64,000 nucleotides of DNA from an uncultured Acetatifactor sp. (GTDB lineage Bacteria; Bacillota; Clostridia; Lachnospirales; Lachnospiraceae): the NCBI GenBank assembly GCA_947624245.1, contig CANQJL010000001.1, positions 124,001-188,000 on the forward strand, read 5' to 3'. Within the stretch, counting starts at the first letter, position 1, and each line of letters begins with the position of its first letter. Under the pieces are notes generated by a model that had not been told where the DNA came from, did no database searches, and worked only from the letters and a program-made list of their open reading frames with translations. The position numbers were made by a program, and so were the translations under genes. Below are positions 51,177 to 63,577 of the stretch, one piece after another.

Positions 51177-51214
51177 GCTTCCTCTTTCCCGCCTTCCGGC
51201 GATGCTGCGTCTGG

Positions 51215-51640
51215 TCATTTCCGATTGCGCCTGTCCAAAAATCCCTGCAGGATCAGTGTGGCGGCTATCATGTCAACGTAATCTTTTCTGTTCTCTCTGC
51301 GAACGCCCGCCTCCGTCATGATTCGGTCGGCCGCGACCGTGGTCAGCCGCTCATCCCATAATGTGACCGGAAGAGCGGTCCTGCGCTCCAGCTTTTCCTG
51401 AAATTCCCGCGTCAGTTCGACGCGCACGCCCTCGGAGCCGTTCATATGCTTCGGACAGCCCAGAACGATCTCCTGCACTTCATACTCTACGATCAGTTCT
51501 TCAATCCTTGCAAGCGTCTGACGCAGCTTGTTCTCTTCCTTGCGGCGAATGATCTCGACGCCCTGTGCAGTCACCATCAGACTGTCGCTGACAGCCACGC
51601 CCACAGTTTTGGAGCCAAAGTCCAATCCCATTATCCTCAC
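51215..51640 (-). CDS. ruvX: Holliday junction resolvase RuvX/YqgF
   Basis: [31 protein letters not shown]...[19 protein letters not shown]. Confidence 0.95.
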   Translation of the reverse strand: MRIMGLDFGSKTVGVAVSDSLMVTAQGVEIIRRKEENKLRQTLARIEELIVEYEVQEIVLGCPKHMNGSEGVRVELTREFQEKLERRTALPVTLWDERLTTVAADRIMTEAGVRRENRKDYVDMIAATLILQGFLDRRNRK

Positions 51641-51660
51641 GGATATCCTCCCCGTCAGAT

Positions 51661-51924
51661 CTATTGCCAGTTCTTCGCGTTGATATACTCCGTCAGCAGT
51701 TCCTCCACCAGCTCGTCCCTCTCCACTTTCATGATCAGGCTTCTGGCGTTCTTATGGCTGGTGATATAGGTCGGGTCTCCGCTCATGATATAGCCTACGA
51801 TCTGGTTTACCGGATTATAGCCCTTTTCGGTCAGCGCCTCATACACCGCAGACAGCACCAGCTTCGCTCCGGTCTCCGGCTCCGACTCAACGTTAAAATA
51901 TTGTGTACTTCCTAAATCCTGCAT
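51661..51924 (-). CDS. IreB family regulatory phosphoprotein
   Basis: [52 protein letters not shown]. Confidence 0.95.
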   Translation of the reverse strand: MQDLGSTQYFNVESEPETGAKLVLSAVYEALTEKGYNPVNQIVGYIMSGDPTYITSHKNARSLIMKVERDELVEELLTEYINAKNWQ

Positions 51925-51992
51925 ATTTATCCCGTCCTTTTGTATCCTTTGCACCTTACTGTTTTCTATCATAACTCATTTGTTCCGAAAAT

Positions 51993-53336
51993 TCAAGCCA
52001 ACAGGATTTCTTCTGTGAGAAAATCTTTGACTTGTACCGAAATCAGCCGGCCGGGGACGGCTTTCGCCGCTCCTTCCTCACAGGAAACCGCAATCCTGAC
52101 ATAATCCTTTGTATACCCCAAAAGATATTCCCTGCCCCCGATTCTTTTTGTCTCCTCCGGAAGTATCTCAGCCTCTCTCCCTATGTAACGCCTCCTGAAT
52201 TCTATGGACTGTCTCCTCTCCAGTTCAAACAGCTCGCCGCTCCTTCGCGTCTTCACTTCCTCGGGCACCTGATCCGGCATTTCTGCCGCTGCGGTCCCCC
52301 GACGCTTTGAGTATTTGAAAATGTGCATCTCATAGAAGCCGACCTTCTCCAGAAATTCCTTTGTCCTGGCGAATTCCTCTTCTGTCTCCCTCGGAAAGCC
52401 TACGATCACATCCGTGGTGACGGCCGGACAGTCAAAAGCACTGCGCAGGCGCTCCACACTTTCATAGTATTCCCCGGTGGTGTACTTTCTATTCATTCTC
52501 TTTAAGGTATCGTCACATCCGCTCTGGAGCGATAGGTGAAAATGGGGACAGAGCTTAGGCAGCGCTGCCAGCCTCCTTACCGTCTCCTCCGTGACGATTC
52601 TCGGCTCCAGCGAGCCCAGGCGGATTCTTTGAAGCCCCTCGATACCGTGTATCTGTTCGATCAGATCAATCAGAGTGCCGCTGCCGGCATAAGCTCCGTT
52701 CCTCTCAAAGTCGATGCCGTAGGAGCTGATATGGATTCCCGTCAGCACCACCTCGCGGTAGCCGGCGTCCACCATTCCCTTAATCTCCCGCAGGATATCC
52801 TCCTCCTTCCGGCTGCGCACCCGTCCCCTGGCCAGCGGAATGGCGCAGTAGGAACAGAACTGATTGCAGCCGTCCTGAATCTTGATGTACGCTCTCGTGT
52901 GCTCTGCCGTCTGCCTAAGCTGCATCTCCTCATACTGACAGGTATGCGCGATGTCGGGAATCGTCGTGCCCCCCAGAGTCTTGCTCTCCCTGTCGGCCAG
53001 ATACTTCTCCAGTATTTCCACGATATCCTTCTTTTGGTTGTTGCCGATGGCCAGATCGATGCTGTCGTCCTCCTCTATCCTGTCGTATGCCGTCTGTACA
53101 TAGCAGCCCACGGCCACCACCACGGCCTCCGGATTTCTCTGTTTGGCCCGGTGCAGCATCTGTCTGCTCTTTCTGTCCGCAATATTGGTGACGGTGCAGG
53201 TATTCACAATATAAATATCCGCCTTCTGATCAAAGGGCACGATATGATACCCTTTTTCCTGCAGTTTTTGCTGCATTACTTCCGTTTCATAGGAGTTCAC
53301 CTTGCAGCCGAGATTGTGAAATGCAATTTTTTTCAT
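51993..53336 (-). CDS. mtaB: tRNA t(6)A37 methylthiotransferase MtaB
   Basis: MKKIAFHNLGCKVNSYETEVMQQ...YIKIQDGCNQFCSYCAIPLARGRVRSR; radical SAM plus TRAM. Confidence 0.95.
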   Translation of the reverse strand: MKKIAFHNLGCKVNSYETEVMQQKLQEKGYHIVPFDQKADIYIVNTCTVTNIADRKSRQMLHRAKQRNPEAVVVAVGCYVQTAYDRIEEDDSIDLAIGNNQKKDIVEILEKYLADRESKTLGGTTIPDIAHTCQYEEMQLRQTAEHTRAYIKIQDGCNQFCSYCAIPLARGRVRSRKEEDILREIKGMVDAGYREVVLTGIHISSYGIDFERNGAYAGSGTLIDLIEQIHGIEGLQRIRLGSLEPRIVTEETVRRLAALPKLCPHFHLSLQSGCDDTLKRMNRKYTTGEYYESVERLRSAFDCPAVTTDVIVGFPRETEEEFARTKEFLEKVGFYEMHIFKYSKRRGTAAAEMPDQVPEEVKTRRSGELFELERRQSIEFRRRYIGREAEILPEETKRIGGREYLLGYTKDYVRIAVSCEEGAAKAVPGRLISVQVKDFLTEEILLA

Positions 53337-53348
53337 TCTGTTTTTTCC

Positions 53349-53377
53349 TTGACTTTTGCTCCTCCTGCCACTAATAT
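53349..53377 (+). promoter_or_regulatory. sigma-A-type promoter for HPr-like gene
   Basis: TTGACT-17 bp-TAATAT, then AAGGAGGTG before ATG at 53416. Confidence 0.65.
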
Positions 53378-53415
53378 ATAGGGAGAAGCTGTGACAACAA
53401 TAAGGAGGTGTCAAT

Positions 53416-53646
53416 ATGAAGACCGTGCAGATTTCACTGAATTCCATCGACAAGGTAAAGTCTTTCGTGAACGACGTAACTAAGTTCGACTTCGACTTTG
53501 ATCTGGTTTCAGGAAGATACGTCATCGACGCAAAATCCATCATGGGTATTTTCAGTCTGGATCTTTCCAAACCCATCGATCTGAACATTCATGCCGAGGA
53601 CGGCGCAGAGGAAGTATTGGAAGCTCTGAAGCCTTACATCATATAG
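53416..53646 (+). CDS. HPr-fold protein lacking the catalytic histidine (Crh-like in concept)
   Basis: MKTVQISLNSIDKVKSFVNDVTKFDFDFDLVSGRYVIDAKSIMGIFSLDLSKPIDLNIHAEDG; Ser46-type motif kept, no GLHxRPA. Confidence 0.85.
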   Translation: MKTVQISLNSIDKVKSFVNDVTKFDFDFDLVSGRYVIDAKSIMGIFSLDLSKPIDLNIHAEDGAEEVLEALKPYII

Positions 53647-53701
53647 GAACTGTACTCTGCATCGATACATAGTGTACGGATACATGGTATCGGACACGAT
53701 C

Positions 53702-53741
53702 GGAAGACCTCAAAGAGCGTAAGACTTTGAGGTCTTCCTTT
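53702..53741. terminator. intrinsic terminator
   Basis: GGAAGACCTCAAAG...CTTTGAGGTCTTCC-TTTTATT. Confidence 0.88.
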
Positions 53742-53748
53742 TATTCTG

Positions 53749-54927
53749 TTATTCCACGACGATCAGCTCATCGGTCTCCAGCGCGGTCTTTACCAGCTCG
53801 TCGATCTTCTCGTCCAGATTGCGCTCGTGCCGCCTGATGACGTTCAGATTGGGCTTCGTCACGGGGTGCTTTGCCACAAAAATAGTGCAGCAGTCCTCAT
53901 AGGGCTGAATGGACGTCTCGTAGGTCCCGATCTTTTGGGAGACCTCTACAATCTCCTGCTTGTCAAAGCCTATCAGCGGCCGGTACACCGGCATTGTGCA
54001 CACTTCGTTGGTGGCTGCCAGGGAATTCATCGTCTGGGACGCCACCTGCCCGATGCTCTCGCCGGTGATCAGGCCGAGGCACGCCGTCTCCCCGGCTATA
54101 TGCTCCGCGATGCGCATCATATAGCGCCGCATGATGATCGTCAGCTCTTCATGCGGGCATTTCTCATGAATGTAGAGCTGAATGTCGGTAAAATTGATCA
54201 CATGAAGGTAAATGGGACCCGTATACCTTGACACGATTCTTGCCAGATCCACCACCTTCTGCTTGGCGCGTTCGCTGGTGTAGGGCGGCGCATGGAAGTA
54301 GACGGCGTCTATCTTCACGCCCCTCTTTGCGATCATATATCCCGCCACCGGGGAGTCGATCCCGCCGGACAAAAGCAGCATGGCCTTTCCGCCTGTGCCC
54401 ACCGGCATACCGCCCGGTCCCGGAATCTCAACGGAATAAATATATATCTTCTCCCGTATCTCCACATGGAGCATGATCTCCGGCTCCCGCACATCTACGC
54501 GCATCTTCGGGCAGGCATTCAGAATGGCCTCCCCCAGATCCGCATTGATCTCCATGGATTCTTTGGGATAGTTCTTCCTCGCCCGCCTTGCATTGACCTT
54601 GAAGGTGCTGCTGCAGTCCGGATACACGTCCTTCACATATCTGACAACTGTGTCGCAAAGCTTTTCAAACCCCTCGTCCTCCACGTAGATCATGGGGCAG
54701 ATTCCCGATATTCCGAAGACATGCCGCAGATGCTCCACCGTCTCGTCATAGTCGAACTCTCCCTGCGCCTCCACATAGATCCGCCCCTGATTCTTTCTGA
54801 TCTCAAAGGTGCCCTCGCATTTTTTCAGCGCGAACTTTATCTGATGGACCAGCGCGTCCTCAAAGAGATATCTGTTATTCCCCTTCACGCCGATCTCAGC
54901 GTATTTTAACAAAAAAGCTGTAAACAT
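53749..54927 (-). CDS. thiI: tRNA 4-thiouridine synthetase ThiI
   Basis: MFTAFLLKYAEIGVKGNNRYLFEDALV...AMLLLSGGIDSPVAGYMIAKRGVKIDAVYFHAPP. Confidence 0.96.
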   Translation of the reverse strand: MFTAFLLKYAEIGVKGNNRYLFEDALVHQIKFALKKCEGTFEIRKNQGRIYVEAQGEFDYDETVEHLRHVFGISGICPMIYVEDEGFEKLCDTVVRYVKDVYPDCSSTFKVNARRARKNYPKESMEINADLGEAILNACPKMRVDVREPEIMLHVEIREKIYIYSVEIPGPGGMPVGTGGKAMLLLSGGIDSPVAGYMIAKRGVKIDAVYFHAPPYTSERAKQKVVDLARIVSRYTGPIYLHVINFTDIQLYIHEKCPHEELTIIMRRYMMRIAEHIAGETACLGLITGESIGQVASQTMNSLAATNEVCTMPVYRPLIGFDKQEIVEVSQKIGTYETSIQPYEDCCTIFVAKHPVTKPNLNVIRRHERNLDEKIDELVKTALETDELIVVE

Positions 54928-54937
54928 CTTGACCTCT

Positions 54938-56110
54938 CTATTTCCTTCTGGTATATTTCCGCAGCATAGGAATTTTATCATACATTGTCTGTAATGTATA
55001 GTCTATTTCTTCTATTGTGGTATAGACGGAGAAGCTGAACCGCACTGTGGATTCCAGCATCCACGGCTCCACTCCCAAAGCCCTCAGTGTGGCCGACGGC
55101 TGAGGCTTGCGGGCTGCGCAGGCACTTCCCGCCGACACGTAAATGCCCTTTTCCTCCAGCGCATGCAAAAGCACTTCACTGCGGACCCCTGACACGGAAA
55201 CGCTGACAATGTGGGGGGCGGTTCCTTCCCCGTCGGGAGAATCCGGCAAAAGCCCGTTGATTCTGACGCCGTCTATCCTTCTGACGCCGTCCATAAAGTG
55301 CCGCTTGCACCGATACAGTCTCTCCATATCCTCGTCATAGTGTGCGTACAAAAGCTCAGCCGCCTTGGCCATGCCCGCCACGCCGGGCACATTGTCCGTG
55401 CCGGACCGCAGATTCATCTGTTGTCCGCCTCCGTGCAGAATGGGCTGAATCTTTACCTTGTCCCCGATATACAAAAGTCCCACGCCCTTGGGCCCGTGAA
55501 TCTTGTGTCCGCTGACAGAGAGAAGATCGATTCCCATTTTCTTCGGGTAGATCTTTGCCTTGCCAAACCCCTGCACCGCATCCACGTGAAACAGGGTATT
55601 GGGATTGATCCGTTTGATCAGATCGCCCGCCTCCGCAACGGGCTGCAGGGAGCCGATCTCATTGTTGGTGTGCATGACGGACACCAGAATCGTATCCTGC
55701 GTCATGGCGTTCTGCAGATCCTTCAGGGAAATGCGGCCGCTTTGGTCCACGGGCAGGTACGTGACGCGAAAGTTCTCGCCTTCCAGATAGTGCATTGTCT
55801 GCAGGATCGCTGGATGCTCTATCTGTGTGGTGATCAGATGGCTGCCCTTCCTTCTGTTGGCAAACGCGCAGCCGATCAACGCCATATTGTCGGACTCCGT
55901 TCCGCCCGAGGTGAAGACCAGCTCCTTTTCGTTTACCTTTAAAAGCCGTGCAAAAGTCTCATGCGCATAGCGAAGATACTGCTCCGCCGCAACGCCCTTC
56001 ATATGAAGACTGGAAGGGTTGCCGTAATCTTCGCACATTATTTTCGTCATCAATTCCGCCGCCTCCGGCAGCACCCGGGTAGTGGCGGAATTGTCCAGAT
56101 ACACTTCCAT
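54938..56110 (-). CDS. cysteine desulfurase (NifS/IscS-like)
   Basis: MEVYLDNSATTRVLPEAAELM...DLLSVSGHKIHGPKGVGLLY...GIYVSAGSACAA; next to thiI. Confidence 0.95.
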   Translation of the reverse strand: MEVYLDNSATTRVLPEAAELMTKIMCEDYGNPSSLHMKGVAAEQYLRYAHETFARLLKVNEKELVFTSGGTESDNMALIGCAFANRRKGSHLITTQIEHPAILQTMHYLEGENFRVTYLPVDQSGRISLKDLQNAMTQDTILVSVMHTNNEIGSLQPVAEAGDLIKRINPNTLFHVDAVQGFGKAKIYPKKMGIDLLSVSGHKIHGPKGVGLLYIGDKVKIQPILHGGGQQMNLRSGTDNVPGVAGMAKAAELLYAHYDEDMERLYRCKRHFMDGVRRIDGVRINGLLPDSPDGEGTAPHIVSVSVSGVRSEVLLHALEEKGIYVSAGSACAARKPQPSATLRALGVEPWMLESTVRFSFSVYTTIEEIDYTLQTMYDKIPMLRKYTRRK

Positions 56111-56221
56111 TGCTTCCTCCGTTCTAAAGCTTCCGTTTTGAAAACCGTGCTGTTTTATAGTTAGCATATGCAGGAAATGCTGTCCTTGTCAATGTTTGTC
56201 GTATTTGGAATATATTACTCT

Positions 56222-56971
56222 CTATTGCTCCTCCAGTCGGTACATCACCCAGGAGAGCACCGTCATGCCGGCGGTCTCCGTCCGAAGGATCCGTTTTCCC
56301 AGCGTAACCGGTTCCACACCATTCTGCACCGCCTCGCGGATCTCCGCTTCGTCAAAGCCGCCCTCGGGACCGATAAATACCGCAATGCTCTGCCCCGGTC
56401 TTAAGCCTTCGATAATGGACCTCGTCCGCCCCATTCCCTCGGCCATCTCATAGGGAATTATTCTGACATCCATGTCATATGCCATCGCCGCCGCTCGGGA
56501 AAAGTCCACCACCTCCCACACCTTGGGTACGATCGCCCGCTTGCTCTGCTTGGCTGCTGCCTCCGCGATGCCCTGCCACCGGGCAATCTTGGACGCAGCC
56601 TTTTTCTCGTCCAGCTTTACCACACAGCGCTTCGATGCCACGGGAACGATCCCGTATACGCCGAGCTCTACGGCCTTCTGCACGATAAATTCCATCTTGT
56701 CCGCCTTGGGCAGGCATTGAAAGAGCCAGACTTTGGCAGGCAGCTCCACGGAGTCCTCTTTCACGAACCGCAGTTCACAGAGGATCCTGTCCGCCTCCAG
56801 AGAGACGATACCGCACCGATATTCTTTCCCGTCCGCACCGCTTTTGACGGAAATCTCCTCGCCGGGCCGCATACGCAGCACATTCTTAATGTGATTGACG
56901 TCTGCGCCCAATATTATGACGCTCTTGTCAGATATGTTGATTTGTGACGGTTCCACAAAAAACTGGTACAT
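56222..56971 (-). CDS. rsmE: 16S rRNA m3U1498 methyltransferase RsmE
   Basis: MYQFFVEPSQI..., HIKNVLRMRPGEEI, IAVFIGPEGGFDEAEI, LGKRILRTETAGM. Confidence 0.95.
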   Translation of the reverse strand: MYQFFVEPSQINISDKSVIILGADVNHIKNVLRMRPGEEISVKSGADGKEYRCGIVSLEADRILCELRFVKEDSVELPAKVWLFQCLPKADKMEFIVQKAVELGVYGIVPVASKRCVVKLDEKKAASKIARWQGIAEAAAKQSKRAIVPKVWEVVDFSRAAAMAYDMDVRIIPYEMAEGMGRTRSIIEGLRPGQSIAVFIGPEGGFDEAEIREAVQNGVEPVTLGKRILRTETAGMTVLSWVMYRLEEQ

Positions 56972-57012
56972 GGGTGTGCTCCTCTTACCTTTTCCGCAAT
57001 CTGTCCCACAGG

Positions 57013-58008
57013 TCATACATTTTTCTGTTTCTTAGCCGTAACGCTGACCCACTCGCCCTGATGCGTCACTTCCAGCACCTGCAGTCCGGCCGCCTTCACG
57101 GCCTCCACCACCGTCTCCTCCTTGTCGTCAATGATTCCGGAGGTGATGTAAATTCCACCCTCCTTCAGATGATCCACGATCACCGGAGTGAGCGGCACCA
57201 GAACATCGGCAAGAATATTGGCAACTGCAATGTCATAGCGGCCGTATCCGACCTTATCCCGAATCTCCTGATCCGAAATGATATTGCCGATCAGCATTTC
57301 AAACCTCTCGGGAGCGATGCCGTTGGCTTCACAGTTCTGTGCAACGGCCTCCACTGCACACACGTCAAGGTCCGTTCCCACCGCATGTTTCGCGCCGAAC
57401 ATCAGCGACAGGATCGCCAGGATACCGCTGCCGGTTCCCACATCCAGAAGCTCCGTCTCCGGAGTAATGTACTTTCTGAGCTGGCGGATACAGAGCTGCG
57501 TCGTCTCGTGCATTCCCGTTCCGAACGCGGTGCCCGGATCGATGTGCAGCACCGTCTTGCCCGCATCTTCCGCTTTCATTTCCTCCCAGGACGGAATCAC
57601 CAGAATATCGTCGATATAGAACTGATGGAAATACTGCTTCCAATTATTGATCCAGTCAATATCCTCCGTCTCATCTACGGTGACGGTCCCCTCGCCGATA
57701 TCACAGAACTGCCTCAGATCCTCCAGCTCGCCCTTGACGCTCCCGAGCAGCGTCTCCAGGTCCGTGGGCTGCCCCATGACCTCTACGCTGCCGTCCTCCT
57801 TCTTCTCCACAAAGAAGCTCAAGTAAGCAATGCCGTCATCTTCCGGGCTCTCCGGAAGAATGTCCACGAACATCTGCTCTTTCTCAAGCGCCGTCAAGGG
57901 AATCTTGTCCTCGATCTGAGCGCCCTCCAGGCCGATGTCATAGAGCGTGCTGATGATGATATCCTCCGCCTCTGTAGTTGTCTTGATCCTGATTCTGATC
58001 CACTTCAT
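57013..58008 (-). CDS. prmA: ribosomal protein L11 methyltransferase
   Basis: LHIDPGTAFGTGMHETTQLCIRQLRKYITPETELLDVGTGSGILAILSLMFGA. Confidence 0.95.
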   Translation of the reverse strand: MKWIRIRIKTTTEAEDIIISTLYDIGLEGAQIEDKIPLTALEKEQMFVDILPESPEDDGIAYLSFFVEKKEDGSVEVMGQPTDLETLLGSVKGELEDLRQFCDIGEGTVTVDETEDIDWINNWKQYFHQFYIDDILVIPSWEEMKAEDAGKTVLHIDPGTAFGTGMHETTQLCIRQLRKYITPETELLDVGTGSGILAILSLMFGAKHAVGTDLDVCAVEAVAQNCEANGIAPERFEMLIGNIISDQEIRDKVGYGRYDIAVANILADVLVPLTPVIVDHLKEGGIYITSGIIDDKEETVVEAVKAAGLQVLEVTHQGEWVSVTAKKQKNV

Positions 58009-58016
58009 ACTTCCTC

Positions 58017-59624
58017 TCATTCCGCCGCTTTCTGCGGCCTAAGACCGTTTGATAAGGCTTCCTGTCTGCGCACGGTATACTCACAGATTCCAAGCAGTAA
58101 AAAGAACAGCGGCGTGCTTAAGACCTGCTGGAAACTTACCAGAGAATTCAGCCCGTACAGCACAAGCGCCAAAACTCCGGGCAGATACCGGCGATACCTT
58201 GCGAAGGCCGCCGCCGCTATCGCCACTGCTGCCGCCAGACCCAGTATTCCTGTATTTATCAGGTGATTGAGCCATTGGTTGTGAGCGTTGGCAAACACCG
58301 CGTCGGCCCAGTGCCCCGTCACCGCCGGCAGCTCAAAAGGAGCAAAGACCGAATAAATATACTCTGCGAAACAGTCCGGACCCGCTCCCAGCAGCTTCTG
58401 TTTCAGGCCGCCCCGCCAAAATCCCTGCAGGGACAGCTTCCACAGAGCGCCTCTGCCGCTTGACCAGCCGTCACTGCCCAGCATTTTGCTCACATACAGC
58501 GCTCCGCCTGCAAGCAGTCCCAAAGCCGCAAGAAACACCGTCCCCAGCCACAAGCCGCGCACCACTGACCTGCTTCGTCCGGATATCTCTGAAAGCTTCT
58601 CATCGGAAGACGGCTCTTTTGCGGCGGATTCTGCCCGCCCCAGTCTGCGGATCACAAAATAGGCCCCCGCGCACACCGCTCCGAGAATCCACCAGCCGCC
58701 CCAGCTTATCACGGAAATTCCCACTCCGTCCGCAGGCAGGGCCTGCAGGGCGGCTTCTCCCCGCAGACGCACGGCACATCCATAGCAGGGCAGACCCCAA
58801 AATACGCCTGCCGCCAAAAGCATCGTCCTTGCGAACACGACCGCATTCCTGCGCCCCGCCAGAAGGCACACGCCGAGACAGACTGCGGCAAGCACAGGCC
58901 CGATATCGCTGCCCTGTATACATAGTAACACCAAACCCGCCGCGCACACAATGTACAAAAGTACATACTTTCTGATTTTTTGCGCTTTCAGGTATCCCGC
59001 CACAGGCATGGCAAGGGCCACGGCGCAGTAGCCGCAGAACCAGTTGATATTTCCCAGAGTGGAAATCAAATGACTGTACTCCCAATCGCTCTCCCGAAAA
59101 CCCTGCAGAAGCCCCAGCGGATCAAAGCCCAGACGGCTGCAGAATCCCAGGACCGTCACGGCAAAAAAGGCGGCCTCCCACAGATATATGGGCCAGGCGC
59201 TCCCACAAAAGCTTCTGGAGACAAAAAAGTAAACGGCCACAAAAACGATCTGCGACAGCGCTCCCATGTGCCAATCCCGATAGCCCGTCCATGCCGTCAT
59301 TCCGTAGCTGCTGAAGACAGCGGAGAGCAGACACGCCGCCCCGTAGAACAGCATACAGATATCTACGGGACTTAGTTCCCTCGCAGAGCCTGAAAGGCGG
59401 TTTTCCCCCGCAGCAGGAAGCTTGCCCGATCTTTGCAGCAGCCGTCCCGCAAGCGCCGTCAGCGCCCACGCGCCCAGACAAAAGAGGGACACGCGAAGAA
59501 ACAGGGCGTACTTGCCGTCGCCCAGCATCACATACGTTCCTCCCGTGTACAACGGCAGCACCGCAGCCAGCACAGCAATATAAAGATCGCACAACACTCC
59601 CGAAAATTCCTTTGTCATCTGCAC
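58017..59624 (-). CDS. O-antigen ligase/Wzy-like membrane protein
   Basis: Polytopic 535 aa with LLGAGPDCFAEYIYSVF...FANAHNQWLNHLINTGILGLAAAV, RfaL/Wzy_C-type motif. Confidence 0.88.
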   Translation of the reverse strand: MQMTKEFSGVLCDLYIAVLAAVLPLYTGGTYVMLGDGKYALFLRVSLFCLGAWALTALAGRLLQRSGKLPAAGENRLSGSARELSPVDICMLFYGAACLLSAVFSSYGMTAWTGYRDWHMGALSQIVFVAVYFFVSRSFCGSAWPIYLWEAAFFAVTVLGFCSRLGFDPLGLLQGFRESDWEYSHLISTLGNINWFCGYCAVALAMPVAGYLKAQKIRKYVLLYIVCAAGLVLLCIQGSDIGPVLAAVCLGVCLLAGRRNAVVFARTMLLAAGVFWGLPCYGCAVRLRGEAALQALPADGVGISVISWGGWWILGAVCAGAYFVIRRLGRAESAAKEPSSDEKLSEISGRSRSVVRGLWLGTVFLAALGLLAGGALYVSKMLGSDGWSSGRGALWKLSLQGFWRGGLKQKLLGAGPDCFAEYIYSVFAPFELPAVTGHWADAVFANAHNQWLNHLINTGILGLAAAVAIAAAAFARYRRYLPGVLALVLYGLNSLVSFQQVLSTPLFFLLLGICEYTVRRQEALSNGLRPQKAAE

Positions 59625-59640
59625 TTATACCCATACCGCA

Positions 59641-59672
59641 AAAAGGATTGCTGGGCAGCAGCAATCCCTTTT
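59641..59672 (-). terminator. intrinsic terminator after dnaJ
   Basis: Minus strand AAAAGGGATTGCTG-CTGCC-CAGCAATCCTTTTT. Confidence 0.82.
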
Positions 59673-59690
59673 ACCTTCCGGTCTTCACTT

Positions 59691-60866
59691 TTATTTCCAG
59701 AATTTCTTTTTCTTGTTATCCTTAGCGTCCTTCTCTTTGTCGCCGCTGTCAGCGGAGGCGGCGTTCTTGGCCGCATTCAGGGAATCCCCCGTTATCTCGT
59801 CGAACTGACGGAGCAGTTCCTTGGCTTCCGGCTTCAGCCTGTCAGGCACCTGAACCACAAGCGTCACATAGTGGTCACCGCGGACGTCCCGATTTCTCCA
59901 TGACGGCACGCCCTTTCCGCGCAGCCGGACTCTGGTATCTGTCTGCGTGCCGGGCTTTACATCATAGATCACCTTTCCGTCCACCGTATCGATCAGGATC
60001 TCTCCTCCCAGCGCCGCCACCGCAAAGGATACGGGCACCGTGGAATAAATATCGAAATCCTGCCTCTGGAAGATGGGGTGGCGTCCCACGATCACTTCTA
60101 TCAGAACATCGCCTCTGGGACCGCCGTTGACGCCGGGCTCTCCCAGCCCGGGCATCCGTGTGGACTGGCCGTTGTCAATGCCCGCGGGGATATCCACGGA
60201 ATAGCGCTTCTTCATGGGGATATACCCCGTGCCGTGACAGTCCGGACACTTCTCCCTGATGACCTTTCCGGTTCCCTGACAATCGGGACATGTCTGGACA
60301 TTTCTCACCGTGCCGAAGAAGGACTGCTGCGTGAACACCACCTGTCCTTTTCCCCCGCACTTGCTGCAGGTCTCGGGACTGGTGCCGGGCCTTGCGCCGG
60401 ATCCGTTACAGGTCTTACAGGTCTCCTTCACATTGAGCTCTATCTCTTTCTTGCAGCCGAAGACGGCCTCCTCAAAAGAGATCCTCACACTCGTGCGCAG
60501 ATTTGCCCCCTTCATGGGACCGTTGCTGCGGCTCCTGCTGCGGCCCGTGCCAAACAGATCCCCGAAAATATCCCCGAAGATGTCTCCGAAATCAGCGCCG
60601 CTAAAGTCAAAACCGCCCGCTCCGCCGAAGCCTCCGTCAAAAGCAGAATGTCCGAACTGGTCATACTGACGTCTCTTCTCGGGGTCGCTCAAAACGGCAT
60701 AGGCTTCGGAAGCCTCCTTGAACTTTTTCTCGGCCTCCGCATCACCGGGATTCACATCGGGGTGATATTTCTTTGCCAGCGCCCTGTATGCTTTTTTGAT
60801 TGCGGCATCATCCGCGTTCTTTTCAACGCCGAGGACCTCATAATAGTCCCGCTTCTGCTCTGCCAT
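59691..60866 (-). CDS. dnaJ: chaperone DnaJ
   Basis: [42 protein letters not shown]; four CxxCxGxG-type motifs. Confidence 0.98.
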   Translation of the reverse strand: MAEQKRDYYEVLGVEKNADDAAIKKAYRALAKKYHPDVNPGDAEAEKKFKEASEAYAVLSDPEKRRQYDQFGHSAFDGGFGGAGGFDFSGADFGDIFGDIFGDLFGTGRSRSRSNGPMKGANLRTSVRISFEEAVFGCKKEIELNVKETCKTCNGSGARPGTSPETCSKCGGKGQVVFTQQSFFGTVRNVQTCPDCQGTGKVIREKCPDCHGTGYIPMKKRYSVDIPAGIDNGQSTRMPGLGEPGVNGGPRGDVLIEVIVGRHPIFQRQDFDIYSTVPVSFAVAALGGEILIDTVDGKVIYDVKPGTQTDTRVRLRGKGVPSWRNRDVRGDHYVTLVVQVPDRLKPEAKELLRQFDEITGDSLNAAKNAASADSGDKEKDAKDNKKKKFWK

Positions 60867-60906
60867 TTTCTGCACCTCTTACTACAAACAGCATTCTGTC
60901 ATACTC

Positions 60907-62787
<1,881 letters not shown>

Positions 62788-62890
62788 TTTTTTGTCCTCC
62801 TGATATTTATGATTTGATTGTGATTGGCTCTATAATTGTTGTCCTGTATTCCTGCTTTGTACTTCCTGCCTTGCACTCCCTGTCGTCCGG

Positions 62891-63577
62891 CTACTCCACC
62901 ACCGCCACCATGCTGTGGCGCACTACGGAATCTCTGTAGGTGTAGCCCTTCTGCAGTTCCTGAGCCACAATGCCGGATTCATACTCCTCGCTGGTCACCT
63001 GCATCACCGCGTTGTGCAGGTTCGGATCGAACTCCTGCCCCACGGCCTCGATCTGCTTGACGCCTATATTGTCAAGCTCCGTGAGCAGCTGTCTGTAGAC
63101 CCGATTCATGCCGTCCACAAAGGGATCTTCCTTATTTTCCTCGGGCACCGTGGCCAGACCTCTCTCGAAATTGTCCACCACGGGAAGCATCTTCTCGATC
63201 ACGCTCCTGGCGCCCGTCTCGAACATGGCCTGCTTCTCCCGCTCCGTTCTCTTTCGGAAATTCTCGAACTCGGCCATCTGACGCTTGACTCTGTCCTCCA
63301 GCTGTGCGATCTGCTCCTTGAACGCTTCCTCTTTTTTATTCTGCCTTGCCTGCTTCTTGGACGCCCGCCTTTCATTCCAGCTCTTTGCGCCGTCCTCTCC
63401 GGCACTGCCCTCTCCGGAGTCCTCTCCGCCTTCGGAATCCTCTCCGTCCTCGGAGGTCTCCGCCGCGCTTTCCTCGGTCTCCTCCTCCGTCTCTTCGGCG
63501 GATTCTGCGGGTTCCATCTCTTCTGTCTCGGAAATATCCTCCGGTTTCTGCTTTTTCTGTTCTGCCATATGACTCAA
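62891..63577 (-). CDS. grpE: nucleotide exchange factor GrpE
   Basis: AEFENFRKRTEREKQAMFETGARSVIEKMLPVVDNFERGL...LHNAVMQV; acidic N-terminus. Confidence 0.96.
   Translation of the reverse strand: MSHMAEQKKQKPEDISETEEMEPAESAEETEEETEESAAETSEDGEDSEGGEDSGEGSAGEDGAKSWNERRASKKQARQNKKEEAFKEQIAQLEDRVKRQMAEFENFRKRTEREKQAMFETGARSVIEKMLPVVDNFERGLATVPEENKEDPFVDGMNRVYRQLLTELDNIGVKQIEAVGQEFDPNLHNAVMQVTSEEYESGIVAQELQKGYTYRDSVVRHSMVAVVE

Noticed and set aside
56944-58266. 440-aa plus-strand ORF opposite prmA
   Set aside because: Antisense artefact over prmA and the adjacent gene end.
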